From assembly GCF_013085465.1 (NCBI RefSeq), contig NZ_CP049838.1, forward strand, positions 1,178,001 through 1,242,000: a stretch of 64,000 nt of DNA, given 5' to 3'. Below are positions 1 to 8,106 of this stretch, piece after piece. Position 1 is the first letter of the stretch. Every line of letters begins with the position of its first letter. The DNA comes from Streptomyces asoensis (lineage in GTDB: Bacteria; Actinomycetota; Actinomycetes; Streptomycetales; Streptomycetaceae). A program made the translations under genes and the position numbers. The notes below the pieces were generated by a model, which made no database searches, was not told where the DNA came from, and worked only from the letters and a program-made list of their open reading frames with translations.

Positions 1-488
1 CGGGCCAGGACGAGTGCGCCGAGCATCGTGCACAGTCGGGCGATGCCGTCCTCGTCATCGGTGGCGAGCCACTCGGCGAAATCGCCCACTCCCTCGGTGT
101 AGACGCGATGCGCCCCGTCGGCGCCGGGTTCACGGGCCATGTCGTGCGCGAGCGCGGCGGTGGGACAGCCCTCCGCCGGGTTGTCGCGGTGCTCGACGGA
201 CAGATAGGCGTCGATCAGCGCCCGCTGGGCGGCGGCGCGCTGTCCGGTGCCCTGCTCGAGGGCGGCCGCGCGGCGCTGGGCCAGTTCACCGAAGGCATGG
301 GCGGTGGCTTCGTCGATGAGCGCGTCCTTGGACGCGAACTGCTTGTAGAAGCCGCCGTGGGTCAGCCCGGACGCCTTCATCAGGTCGGCGACGCTGATGT
401 GCGTGCCCTGCTCGCGGAACAGCCGGGAGGCGGTTCGCACGACCCGCTCACGGTTCTCCCGCGCCTGCGCCTGTGACACACGACCCAT
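1..488 (-). CDS. TetR/AcrR family regulator (3' end outside window)
   Basis: The reverse strand reads from an ATG at 488 with a TetR N-terminus: QAQARENRERVVRTASRLF, then an HTH of the form ISVADLMKASGLTHGGFYKQF. The ligand-binding part runs off the left edge after about 162 residues, so the C-terminus is missing. It is divergent from the SDR gene at 600. The 111-bp gap holds a 20-bp near-palindrome at 537-556 that is a good operator candidate. By family rule it should repress itself and the SDR until an unknown ligand binds. The family call is firm; the ligand is unknown. Confidence 0.9.
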   Translation of the reverse strand, partial: MGRVSQAQARENRERVVRTASRLFREQGTHISVADLMKASGLTHGGFYKQFASKDALIDEATAHAFGELAQRRAAALEQGTGQRAAAQRALIDAYLSVEHRDNPAEGCPTAALAHDMAREPGADGAHRVYTEGVGDFAEWLATDDEDGIARLCTMLGALVLA

Positions 489-514
489 CGACGCTCCTCA
501 GTTGAATGTCGGTT

Positions 515-556
515 GCAATCTATTCTATGCTCAGTTTAGATTGCGAACGTAATCTA
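515..556. promoter_or_regulatory. Candidate TetR operator in divergent promoter
   Basis: TAGATTGCGAACGTAATCTA at 537-556 is an inverted repeat with 8 of 9 arm bases matching around AA. A third half-site, GCAATCTA at 515-522, mirrors TAGATTGC at 537-544. The sites sit between the divergent TetR and SDR starts. Assignment to this TetR is inference from position. Confidence 0.6.
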
Positions 557-599
557 ACAGCGGCCCCCTCGCCCGGGGTCCACAGCACTGGGAGCGGAC

Positions 600-1286
600 A
601 TGGAACTCAAGGACGCCGTCGTAGTGGTCACCGGCGCCAACCGCGGACTGGGACGCGAGCTGGCCACCCAGCTCCTGGAGCGTGGCGCGAAGGTGTACGC
701 GGCAGCGCGCCGCCCGGAGACCGTCGACCTGGCCGGCGCGACCCCGCTCCGCCTGGACGTCACGGACGAGGAGTCCATCCTGTCCGCGGCCCGCGTGGCC
801 TCCGACGCGACGCTGCTGGTGAACAACGCGGGCATCTCCACCGGCACACCTCTCATCGCCGGCGGCCTGGACGCGGTGCGACTGGAGATGGCGACGAACT
901 TCTTCGGGCCGCTCGCCGTGACCCGCGCCTTCGCCCCGGTCATCGAGCGCAACGGCGGCGGCGCCGTGCTCAACGTCCTGTCCGTGCTCTCCTGGCTGCA
1001 CCCGGCCGGCCTCGGCTCCTACGCGGCAGCCAAGGCGGCCGCATGGGCGCTGACCAACGCGAGCCGGGAGGAGCTGGCGCCCCGCGGCATCACCGTGTCC
1101 GCCCTGCACGTCGGCTACATGGACACCGACATGGCCGCCGCCGTGCCCGCCGACCAGAAGGCCGCCCCCGCCGATGTCGCCGCCCAGGCGCTCATCGGCC
1201 TCGAGAAGGGCCTGCCCGAGATCCTCGCCGACGAGACCACGCGGTACGTCAAGCAGGGACTGGCCGCGGCGCCGAGCGCGGCATGA
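600..1286 (+). CDS. SDR family oxidoreductase
   Basis: This 228-residue classical short-chain dehydrogenase has the Rossmann glycine motif TGANRGLG near residues 12-19 and the NNAG strand motif near residue 80. The active-site Tyr-x-x-x-Lys is YAAAK near residue 141, with a Ser at the usual upstream position (LNVLSVLSW). It therefore binds NAD(P)(H) and probably reduces a carbonyl or oxidises an alcohol in the cytoplasm. GGAGCGG just before the ATG fixes the start. It is divergent from the TetR gene, which probably controls it. The substrate is unknown. Confidence 0.9.
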   Translation: MELKDAVVVVTGANRGLGRELATQLLERGAKVYAAARRPETVDLAGATPLRLDVTDEESILSAARVASDATLLVNNAGISTGTPLIAGGLDAVRLEMATNFFGPLAVTRAFAPVIERNGGGAVLNVLSVLSWLHPAGLGSYAAAKAAAWALTNASREELAPRGITVSALHVGYMDTDMAAAVPADQKAAPADVAAQALIGLEKGLPEILADETTRYVKQGLAAAPSAA

Positions 1287-1326
1287 GGCAGTCTCGCCGG
1301 ACGGCCCGGTCCCGCACGGAGCCGGG

Positions 1327-1827
1327 TCAGTCCTGAGGGCGAGGCACCGGGAAGAGCAGGCAGCTGCTGGTGGCGTGGGCGAGGAGACGGTCCGTCGCGT
1401 CGAACAACTGCGCCTGGGCGAGGGCGGTTCGACGGCCGCCGCTGACCACCGTGCCGACGGCACGGACGGTGCCCGTGTCAGCGGTGATCCGCCGCAGGAA
1501 CTTCACCGTCAGGTCGAGCGAGGTGTAGGCCATGCCCTGCGGAAGGGTGGACTGGACGGCGCACCCCGCCGCCGAGTCGAGCAGGGTGGCGAAGATGCCG
1601 CCGTGGACACTGCCGATCGGGTTGTAGTGCTCCTCGCCGGGCGTCAGGGAGAACACGGCCCTGCCGGGCGCCACCTCGTCCAGGGTGAAGTCGAGGGCGT
1701 AGCTGACGGGCGGTGCCGGCAGCCGTCCCGCCTGAAGCTCGCGCAGGAAGTCGAGACCGCCCATGCGTCCGGCGGCGTCCGCCAGGATCGCCGGATCTTC
1801 CCACTGATACGTACGTGTTCGTCCCAC
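1327..1827 (-). CDS. PaaI-family hotdog thioesterase
   Basis: A 166-residue single hotdog-fold protein. The PaaI signature is NPIGSVHGGIFATLLDSAAG near residues 69-88, with the catalytic-type HGG-x-x-x-x-x-x-D arrangement, followed by the SLDLTVKFLRRIT strand. Such enzymes hydrolyse acyl-CoA thioesters, often of aromatic or medium-chain acids. A GTG start at 1827 is preceded by GGAGG at a suitable distance. It lies divergent from the HxlR regulator at 1889 and ends 41 bp after the convergent SDR gene. The substrate cannot be read from sequence. Confidence 0.85.
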   Translation of the reverse strand: MGRTRTYQWEDPAILADAAGRMGGLDFLRELQAGRLPAPPVSYALDFTLDEVAPGRAVFSLTPGEEHYNPIGSVHGGIFATLLDSAAGCAVQSTLPQGMAYTSLDLTVKFLRRITADTGTVRAVGTVVSGGRRTALAQAQLFDATDRLLAHATSSCLLFPVPRPQD

Positions 1828-1888
1828 AGCCGAGCGCCTCCATCTGGCTTTTTCAAGTGAAGCTAGCCTCCCCCTCGCCTGACTGTCA

Positions 1889-2386
1889 ATGACGAAGCCA
1901 GGGCTCTACGATGGCGGGATGGAGTGGCTTGAGGCGAGCACGGAGAACTGCCCCGTCCAGCGCACGCTCGACGTGGTCGGAGAGAAATGGACGTTGCTGA
2001 TCCTGCGCGACGCAGTCAACGGAGTCCGCCGCTTCGACGACTTCCACCGCCATATCGGCCTGTCGGAGGCCGTCCTCAGCGACCGCCTCCGGAAGCTGAC
2101 CGCGGCCGGCATCCTGAGGACCGTCCCCTACCAGGAGCCGGGCAGCCGCCCCCGCAACGAGTACCGCCTCACCCGCAAGGGCTGGGACCTGTGGCCCGTC
2201 CTGATGGCACTGAGCCAGTGGGGCGAGGCGTACACCCTCGACTCCGAGGGCCCCGTACTGGACGTGCGCCACACCGACTGCGGCGCTCCGCTCCGCGTCG
2301 TCGTCGAGTGCTCCGCGGAGCACTCCGCCCTCGGCCCCGGGGAGGTCACCGCCCGGCCGGGACCGGGCGCCCGACCCCGCTCGTGA
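1889..2386 (+). CDS. HxlR-family (winged helix) transcriptional regulator
   Basis: A 165-residue protein with the HxlR hallmark: NCPVQRTLDVVGEKWTLLIL near residues 19-38, then [20 protein letters not shown] and the wing EYRLTRKGWDL. HxlR proteins are dimeric, often redox- or ligand-responsive, and control nearby genes. The ATG at 1889 lacks a clear ribosome binding site; an in-frame ATG at 1919 (MEWLEAS) is a plausible shorter start. It is divergent from the thioesterase and converges on the flavin monooxygenase, whose last 41 bp overlap its 3' end on the other strand. Confidence 0.88.
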   Translation: MTKPGLYDGGMEWLEASTENCPVQRTLDVVGEKWTLLILRDAVNGVRRFDDFHRHIGLSEAVLSDRLRKLTAAGILRTVPYQEPGSRPRNEYRLTRKGWDLWPVLMALSQWGEAYTLDSEGPVLDVRHTDCGAPLRVVVECSAEHSALGPGEVTARPGPGARPRS

Positions 2387-3875
2387 GCGTGACGTCGTAC
2401 GCCTCCGGGTCGAACTCGGCCAGCCGGCGGCGCATCCGGCCCGTCGACCAGGGCCAGCTGAAGCTGTTGCGGCCGTTGCCGTCGAGGTAGTAGCTCGAGC
2501 ATCCACCCGAGTTGTACACGGTGGGCGGAAGGGCCTGCTGTACCTCGGCGTTGAAGGCGGCCTGGACTTCGGGACGGACGTCCATGCCGGCCCAGCCGGC
2601 CGAGCGGAAGTGCCGCACCGCGCCCGCCAGATACTCCAGTTGGGCTTCGAGGACCATGAAGGCCGAGGAGTGCCCGGTGCCGAGATGCGGCCCGAGGAGG
2701 ATGAACGCGTTGGGAAATCCGCTGACGGTGGTACCCAGATAGGCGTCCGGGCTGCCCTTCCAGTGCTCGCCCAGGCGGACGCCGTCGGCGTCGAACACCC
2801 GCTGGGCGATGGGCATGTCCAGGATGTGGAAGCCCGTGCCCAGGATGATCGTGTCGACGTCGGCGCCGGTGCCGTCCGCGCCGACGACCCGGTTGCCCCG
2901 GACGGCCTCGACCGCCGTGGCGTGGACGGTGACGTTGGGCCGGGTCAGTGCCGGGTAGTACGTGTTCGACAGCAGCAGCCGTTTGCAGCCGAGCGTGTAG
3001 TCGGGTGTCAGCGCCCGGCGCAGCCGTGGGTCCTTCACCGTGGCTTTGAGGTGGAGGGTGCCCACCTTCTGCACCGCCCGCAGGATTGCCGGATGCCGGA
3101 ACCCGAGGCCCAGGGTCTCCATCGCCGCGTACTCCGCGCTCCGCAGGGCCCGTTGTGCGGCCGGAAAGCGTCGCAGGAGCCGGCGTTCGGCCCCCGGCAC
3201 ATGGTGGTCGGGCTTGGGAAGCACCCACTGCGCGGTCCGCTGGAACAGGTCCAGCCGAGCCACCCGCGACTGGATGGCGGGCACGAACTGCACAGCCGAC
3301 GCGCCGCTGCCGACGACGGCCACCCGCGCGCCCGCCAGTTCGTGGTCGTGCCGCCAGCGCGAGGAGTGGAAGACCTCACCGGAGAAATCCGCGAGCCCGG
3401 GTATCTCGGGAATCAACGGCTCATGCCAGGGCCCTGCGGCCGAGATGAGGAAGCGCGCCGAGTAGCGGTCGCGGCTGGTCTCGACGTGCCAGCGCGCCTC
3501 GGCCGCGTGCCATTGCGCGCGGACGACCTCGGTGCCGAAGCGGATGAGCGGGGTGATCCCGTACGCGGCCGCCGTGCGGTGCAGATAGGCGCGGATCTCG
3601 GGCTGGGCCGCGAAGGCCCGCGTCCACCCGGGGTTGGGCGCGAAGGAGTAGGAGTACAGGGCGGAGGGGACGTCGCAGGCGCAGCCCGGGTAGGTGTTGT
3701 CCCGCCAGGTGCCGCCGAGTTCGTCGGCCTTCTCGATGAGGACGAGGTCGCGCAGACCGGCTTCCCGCAGCTTGACCGCCGCTCCGATGCCGGACAGGCC
3801 GCTGCCGATGATCAGCGCCTCCACCTCGTGGGTCTCGCGCGTGACGGTCGCGGTGGTGCCGTCGGTTCGGGACAT
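2346..3875 (-). CDS. Flavin-containing / Baeyer-Villiger-type monooxygenase
   Basis: A 509-residue two-dinucleotide-fold flavoprotein. The FAD motif GSGLSGIGAAVKLREAG lies near residues 23-39. GGTWRDNTYPGCACDVPS follows, and VVGSGASA marks the NADPH fold. The FxGxxxHxxxW fingerprint of type I Baeyer-Villiger enzymes is present as FSGEVFHSSRW, but the following residue is Arg instead of the usual Pro or Asp. It should use NADPH, O2 and FAD to oxygenate a ketone or heteroatom. It is followed 1 bp from its start side by the patatin gene on the same strand, so co-transcription is likely. The exact substrate class is uncertain. Confidence 0.85.
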   Translation of the reverse strand: MSRTDGTTATVTRETHEVEALIIGSGLSGIGAAVKLREAGLRDLVLIEKADELGGTWRDNTYPGCACDVPSALYSYSFAPNPGWTRAFAAQPEIRAYLHRTAAAYGITPLIRFGTEVVRAQWHAAEARWHVETSRDRYSARFLISAAGPWHEPLIPEIPGLADFSGEVFHSSRWRHDHELAGARVAVVGSGASAVQFVPAIQSRVARLDLFQRTAQWVLPKPDHHVPGAERRLLRRFPAAQRALRSAEYAAMETLGLGFRHPAILRAVQKVGTLHLKATVKDPRLRRALTPDYTLGCKRLLLSNTYYPALTRPNVTVHATAVEAVRGNRVVGADGTGADVDTIILGTGFHILDMPIAQRVFDADGVRLGEHWKGSPDAYLGTTVSGFPNAFILLGPHLGTGHSSAFMVLEAQLEYLAGAVRHFRSAGWAGMDVRPEVQAAFNAEVQQALPPTVYNSGGCSSYYLDGNGRNSFSWPWSTGRMRRRLAEFDPEAYDVTLTSGVGRPVPAGR

Positions 3876-3876
3876 G

Positions 3877-4863
3877 TCAGGCTCCTGTACGCGGGCGGGG
3901 AGACGGCACGGGCTCTGTCAGGCGATCACGGACCGTCGCCCGCGTCGTGCGGAGAGAGGTCTCCAGCACTGCCGGGCGGCGGCGCGGCTCCATGAAGTTG
4001 CCGCCCATCGCGGCCAGGTCGGCGGCCGTGGGCTCGATGCGGATCACGCGGGTACCGGCGGCGCTCAGCGCGGCGCACTCGGCGCTCAGGATGCGGGTCA
4101 TGACACGGCGCAGTACCGCTTCGGCTCGGCCGAGTCCGCTGCGGCGCCCGGGAGTCAGCGAACTCATCGGCGCCACGACGTACACCTCGTCCAGCCCGCA
4201 CGGCACCAGCAGGTCGGCCGAGGTCGGGGAGCTGATGCCGCCGTCCGCGTAGCGTCGGCCTCCGATACGCACCGGCGGAAACCAGCCCGGGACCGCCCAG
4301 GACGCGCGCAGCGCGTCCCGCAGGGCGACCGGCGGGATGTCGGGATGCCCGAAGGGCGTGCGTCGGCCCGTGTCGAGGTCGGTCGCCACCAGCCAGGTCG
4401 CGGGATGTGCCACCCACTTTCCGTCCGGTGCCAGGAAGTCGGCGGCGGCCGCCAGCCAGGTGGCGTCGCCCCGGCCCCGAGGCAACAGGCCGGACAGACC
4501 GGTCAGCGCGGGCAGGGCGCCGCCCAGCGCCCGGCGGGCGAGTCGTGGGGATCCGAGGAGGGCCGCCGGTCGTGGCGGTACGCCTCGGGGCGGTGTCGCG
4601 AAGTGGCGCGCCAGTTCGGGGCGGGAGTCCTCGCTCCCGAGCTGTGCGGCCAGCAGATCCCGCACACCGATGCCGCTCCCCAGCATGGCGGCCACCTCGG
4701 CCCCTGCCGAGGTGCCCACCAGGATGTCCGCGTCGCGCGGATCCCAGCGCAGGGCCTCCTGGAGCGAGTGCAGGGCGCCGATCGTCCAGGCCGCGCCGAG
4801 CGTTCCGCCGCAGCCCAGCACCAGCCCTCGGGAAGGTGTCGCTCGCCTGTCGGTCGTGGTCAA
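3877..4863 (-). CDS. Patatin-like phospholipase / serine hydrolase
   Basis: The product has the patatin oxyanion-hole region LVLGCGGTLGAAW, the nucleophile elbow GTSAG (G-x-S-x-G) and the partner Asp in YADGGIS, forming the Ser-Asp dyad of this family. It probably cleaves acyl esters of lipids. The open frame extends upstream to 4983, but a TTG at 4863 preceded by GGGGCGGAG is the better start. It is divergent from the TetR gene at 5007 and probably heads an operon with the flavin monooxygenase downstream. A palindrome at 4899-4917 lies in its promoter region. Confidence 0.83.
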   Translation of the reverse strand: MTTTDRRATPSRGLVLGCGGTLGAAWTIGALHSLQEALRWDPRDADILVGTSAGAEVAAMLGSGIGVRDLLAAQLGSEDSRPELARHFATPPRGVPPRPAALLGSPRLARRALGGALPALTGLSGLLPRGRGDATWLAAAADFLAPDGKWVAHPATWLVATDLDTGRRTPFGHPDIPPVALRDALRASWAVPGWFPPVRIGGRRYADGGISSPTSADLLVPCGLDEVYVVAPMSSLTPGRRSGLGRAEAVLRRVMTRILSAECAALSAAGTRVIRIEPTAADLAAMGGNFMEPRRRPAVLETSLRTTRATVRDRLTEPVPSPRPRTGA

Positions 4864-4898
4864 TGCAGTCTCCGCCCCTTTGCGATACCGACGAGATC

Positions 4899-4917
4899 CG
4901 GATACTAGCGGTATCCG
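4899..4917. promoter_or_regulatory. Candidate TetR operator (19-bp palindrome)
   Basis: CGGATAC-TAGCG-GTATCCG is a perfect 7-bp inverted repeat. It lies between the divergent patatin (start 4863) and TetR (start 5007) genes, a typical place for TetR autoregulation and control of the neighbour. Confidence 0.6.
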
Positions 4918-5006
4918 AAATCGGCGAACAGGCCCTGCGGGGATAGGATCCGAGAGCCTCTGAACTTCGCGGGACAGCCGCACAGGACGGACAAGGGAAC
5001 GGAAAC

Positions 5007-5600
5007 ATGGCCCGCCTCAGCCGCGCCGAGAGCCAGGAACGCACTCGTGAACGGCTCGTCACCACCGCGCGGGAGCTGTTCCTGCGCAACGGCTACGCCG
5101 CCACTTCCCTCACCGACGTCGCGGAAGCGGCCGGTTTCTCCAAGGGAGCCGTCTACTCGAACTTCCGCAACAAGGACTATCTGTGCCTCGCCGCCATCGA
5201 CGACATCCGCGCCGAGCAGCTGCGGCTGCTGACGGACTCCGTCACCGGCGACGACCGGTTCGACGTCCGCCTCGCGGCCTTCTCCGCCTGGGGCGAAGCG
5301 CATATCGGCGACGAGGCGTGGACCACGCTCGAGGTCGAGTTCCTCACGCGCGCCCGTCATGACGACGAGCTACGGCGTGAGATCACGGCGCGCGCCACAG
5401 CCGTCCGCGAAGTGCTGGCTCAGCTCCTCGAAGCGCTCGCCGCGGAACTGGGGGCCGGCTTGGCCATGCCCGCCGACCAGGCCGCGATGACCCTGCTCAG
5501 TCTGGGCATCGGCCTGGGCATCCAGCGGGTGGCCGACCCGTCGGTCCCCACCGCGGTGCTCACGGACACGCTGCGTCTCGTTCTGAACCTGAAGCCCTGA
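5007..5600 (+). CDS. TetR/AcrR family regulator
   Basis: A 197-residue protein. The N-terminal HTH reads ELFLRNGYAATSLTDVAEAA then GFSKGAVYSNFRNKD, a textbook TetR DNA-binding domain. The rest is an alpha-helical ligand domain. GGAA lies before the ATG. It is divergent from the patatin/monooxygenase pair, which it probably represses through the palindrome at 4899-4917. The effector is unknown. Confidence 0.92.
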   Translation: MARLSRAESQERTRERLVTTARELFLRNGYAATSLTDVAEAAGFSKGAVYSNFRNKDYLCLAAIDDIRAEQLRLLTDSVTGDDRFDVRLAAFSAWGEAHIGDEAWTTLEVEFLTRARHDDELRREITARATAVREVLAQLLEALAAELGAGLAMPADQAAMTLLSLGIGLGIQRVADPSVPTAVLTDTLRLVLNLKP

Positions 5601-5636
5601 CGCCGCGACGCCCTCACGGGGCGCCGGGCGCCCGGC

Positions 5637-6356
5637 CTAGCCGGGACTGGTGAAGCGGGACCGCCACAGGTCGCGGAGCAACGCGATCTCGGCCATGTGG
5701 TGGATGAACTCGAGATTGGCCGACGTCAGCACACCGATGTACGGGTAGTCGCGGTCGTTGCTGTACGGGTACTGCGAGAACCCGACCGTGTCGAGCTGCT
5801 CGTCGGTGATGCCGGCGACGCTGTCCCGCCAGCGATCGATCACCGCCCAGAACCGCTCCAGGGTCAGGGCGGCGGAGGGCGTGAAGTCGACCATCAGCTT
5901 CGGGTCCTGCCGCCGTTCACCGAAGGTCCACTCCCATGCGCCCGCGAACTCGAAGTGCAGGTGTCCCAGCCGCCACGCGATCGTCGTGATCGGCGTCGCG
6001 TCGGGCTCCGGGGCGCCGGTGTGGGCGAGGATCTGCTCCACCCGCTCGACGCTCACGCTCCAGTCCTCGGCGATCTTGGCGACGGTCATGCCGTCGGCGG
6101 CCTGCCGGGCGACCTCGGCGTACTCGTTCGCCGGGATGTCCGCGGCGCCCAGGTCGAGCACCCACTCCCCCGGCCCGAACGCCCTGGGCGTAGCCGCTTC
6201 GCTCCGGCGCCGCAGCGACCAGCAACCGGGCACCGGCTCCCACAGATACTCCTCGTCGCCGAGCCCCGTCAGCCGCACTTGGGCCATCTCCCTGGCCTGG
6301 TCGAACTGGTCGAGCAGTGGACCCAGACGGTCGGGCCGCGCGCCCTCGGTCTCCAT
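5637..6356 (-). CDS. DinB/YfiT-family metal-binding protein
   Basis: This 239-residue protein resembles DinB four-helix-bundle proteins. LDQFDQAREMAQVRLTGLGD opens the bundle, and LWEPVPGCWSLR matches the common W-x-P substrate loop. Histidines in WRLGHLHFEFAG and EFIHHMAEI supply the metal triad. Between the helices is a stretch reading GMTVAKIAEDWSVSVERVEQ that looks like a small inserted helix-turn-helix-like segment. GGGGAG six bases before the ATG at 6356 decides this start over an upstream one at 6392. DinB relatives include bacillithiol/mycothiol-linked transferases; the role here is unknown. Confidence 0.78.
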   Translation of the reverse strand: METEGARPDRLGPLLDQFDQAREMAQVRLTGLGDEEYLWEPVPGCWSLRRRSEAATPRAFGPGEWVLDLGAADIPANEYAEVARQAADGMTVAKIAEDWSVSVERVEQILAHTGAPEPDATPITTIAWRLGHLHFEFAGAWEWTFGERRQDPKLMVDFTPSAALTLERFWAVIDRWRDSVAGITDEQLDTVGFSQYPYSNDRDYPYIGVLTSANLEFIHHMAEIALLRDLWRSRFTSPG

Positions 6357-6585
6357 GCGTGGCTCCCCTCGCGGTCGCGCCTCGTAACTCACTGCGCTCA
6401 GGCGGAAGTTAACGGCTCACCTCACGGGGCGCCACCGATTTCCCCGCCCCCCGGAACGGCATGTGGTGTAGCCGGCTACACCATGGGTTCGGGAGGCCGG
6501 TCCCTCGTGGCGGCGAGCGCGGGACGGGATCGTGGAGGTCAGAGATCGAAAGAACCACACGCCCCCGGCCTGAAGGAAAACTCCC

Positions 6586-6996
6586 GTGAAGTCGTTCGTC
6601 GCCACCGTGAAGTCGTTCGTCGCCAACCTGCTGCTCTGGTCGTTCTTCGTGGGCGGCCTCGTGGCGAGCACCGCCTCCGGTGCCGTTCTCGACGGCACGG
6701 AGAAGAACGTGGCCACCTACGCCGGTATCGCCCTCTCGTTGCTGGCGGGCTCGCGCATCGCGAAGAAGCCGAAGATCAAGGCGTTCCTGTCGAAGTCGTC
6801 CACGCTCTGGTTCCTGTTCCTGTTCAACGGCGGGGTGGCCGCGTTCTGCTACCTGACCATGGACGGTGTGAAGGGCGTGGCGACCGCCGCAGCTATGGGG
6901 CTGGTGTCGCTGGGCGCGGCCGGCGGCCTCGTCGGCAACCTCCGCAAGCCGACCGCGCACCACCTCAAGCCGACCGCGGACCGGACCGGGGCCTGA
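6586..6996 (+). CDS. Small putative membrane protein
   Basis: This 136-residue protein is not assigned to a family. It has about three or four hydrophobic stretches: LLLWSFFVGGLVAS near 15-28, YAGIALSLLAG near 45-55, LWFLFLFNGGVAAFCYL near 74-90 and a Gly/Ala-rich stretch near 98-117. A basic loop, SRIAKKPKIKAFLSK, separates them. The GTG start follows GAAGG. The first 42 bases are a tandem 21-bp duplication, so a second in-frame GTG lies seven codons in. It stands alone between the DinB and NmrA genes. Confidence 0.6.
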   Translation: MKSFVATVKSFVANLLLWSFFVGGLVASTASGAVLDGTEKNVATYAGIALSLLAGSRIAKKPKIKAFLSKSSTLWFLFLFNGGVAAFCYLTMDGVKGVATAAAMGLVSLGAAGGLVGNLRKPTAHHLKPTADRTGA

Positions 6997-7121
6997 TCAC
7001 CGGCGTCATCCTCTTCCGGCGCGACGCGCCCAGGGGCGCGCCTGCTGGTCGAGGGGTTCGATGCCGGGTTCAATACACCGGCGTCACCCACCCACACCGA
7101 CCTGACGGAAGTGATGTCAGC

Positions 7122-7979
7122 ATGACCGGATCACCCCGACCGACCCTGGTGGTCACCGGAGCCACGGGCCGAATCGGCGGTCGCGTCGCCCGCCGCCTTG
7201 CCGCGCGGGGAGTGGCCCAGCGGATGCTGGTCCGCAGCCTCGAGCGGGCGCCGAAACTGCCCGACGCCACACCGGTCCAGGGCGGTTACGGCGACCACGA
7301 CGCCGTCGTCCGCGGCCTGGACGGCGCGAAGACCGTGTTCATGGTGTCCGCCTCGGAGAGCCCCGACCGGCTCGACCAGCACAAGACCTTCGTGGACGCC
7401 GCGGCGGAGGCGGGCGTCGAGCACCTCGTGTACCTCTCCTTCTTCGGTGCCGCGCCCGACGCCACCTTCACCCTCGCCCGCGACCACTTCCACACCGAGG
7501 AACACATCCGTGCGCGCGGCCTGTCGTACACGTTCCTGCGCGACAACCTCTACGCGGAGTTCGTCCCCGAAGTGGCCGGTGAGGACGGCGTCATCCGCGG
7601 TCCGGCCGGGCACGGACGTGCCGCGTTCGTCTCACAGGACGACGTCGCCGACGCCGCCACCGCCGTGCTGACCCGGCCGGCCGAGCACGCCGACAGCGTG
7701 TACGACCTGACCGGGCCCGACTCGCTGACCTTCGCGGAGTGCGCGGTGATCCTGTCCGAGACACAGGGCCGCGCCGTCACCTATCAGCCCGAGACGGTCG
7801 AGGAGGCGTACGCCTCCCGTGCCTCCTACGGCGCCCCGGACTGGCAGGTCGACGCCTGGGTGTCGACCTACACGGCCGTCGCCGCCGGTGAGCTCGACGG
7901 GGTCAGCGAGGCCGTGCCCCGCCTCACCGGCCACCCCGCCACCCCGCTCGCCGACGTGATCCGCGCGAGCGGGGGCTGA
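7122..7979 (+). CDS. NmrA-family NAD(P)-binding protein
   Basis: A 285-residue atypical SDR. The N-terminal nucleotide motif TGATGRIGGRVA lies near residues 12-23, followed by LVRSLERAPKL and VFMVSASES, as in NmrA/quinone oxidoreductase 2-like proteins. The classical Tyr-x-x-x-Lys is absent. Such proteins act as NADP(H)-dependent reductases or redox sensors. The ATG at 7122 is favoured because GGAAG precedes it, although the frame stays open far upstream. It is followed by a large inverted repeat and the SnoaL-like gene. Confidence 0.85.
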   Translation: MTGSPRPTLVVTGATGRIGGRVARRLAARGVAQRMLVRSLERAPKLPDATPVQGGYGDHDAVVRGLDGAKTVFMVSASESPDRLDQHKTFVDAAAEAGVEHLVYLSFFGAAPDATFTLARDHFHTEEHIRARGLSYTFLRDNLYAEFVPEVAGEDGVIRGPAGHGRAAFVSQDDVADAATAVLTRPAEHADSVYDLTGPDSLTFAECAVILSETQGRAVTYQPETVEEAYASRASYGAPDWQVDAWVSTYTAVAAGELDGVSEAVPRLTGHPATPLADVIRASGG

Positions 7980-8000
7980 GCCGAAGCGATGCCACTTGTT

Positions 8001-8037
8001 GTCACTTTTTGACCATCTGAAGTCGTCAAAAGGTGAC
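8001..8037. promoter_or_regulatory. Inverted repeat / candidate operator
   Basis: GTCACTTTTTGAC at 8001-8013 and GTCAAAAGGTGAC at 8025-8037 are reverse complements in 12 of 13 positions, with an 11-nt spacer. The repeat lies 22 bp after the NmrA stop and 69 bp before the SnoaL-like start. It could be a regulator site for the downstream gene or a terminator-like hairpin, though no clean T-tract follows. Confidence 0.5.
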
Positions 8038-8106
8038 GTCAACCCTTCCAGGTCGGCCTAGTTTGAACACATCACCCCCGCACAGCCGCCGACAAGGAAG
8101 ACAGTC

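Noticed and set aside
2128..3228. Long reverse frame across the HxlR/monooxygenase junction
   Set aside because: Arg/Pro/Gly-rich shadow of the monooxygenase in another frame; no domain signature.
2610..3995. 461-codon forward frame opposite the monooxygenase
   Set aside because: Antisense shadow caused by high GC; the reverse-strand flavoprotein explains the region.
5602..5640. GC-rich hairpin GGGCGCC/GGCGCCC between TetR and DinB genes as a terminator
   Set aside because: Loop of one base is too tight and there is no T-tract; could be chance in this GC content.
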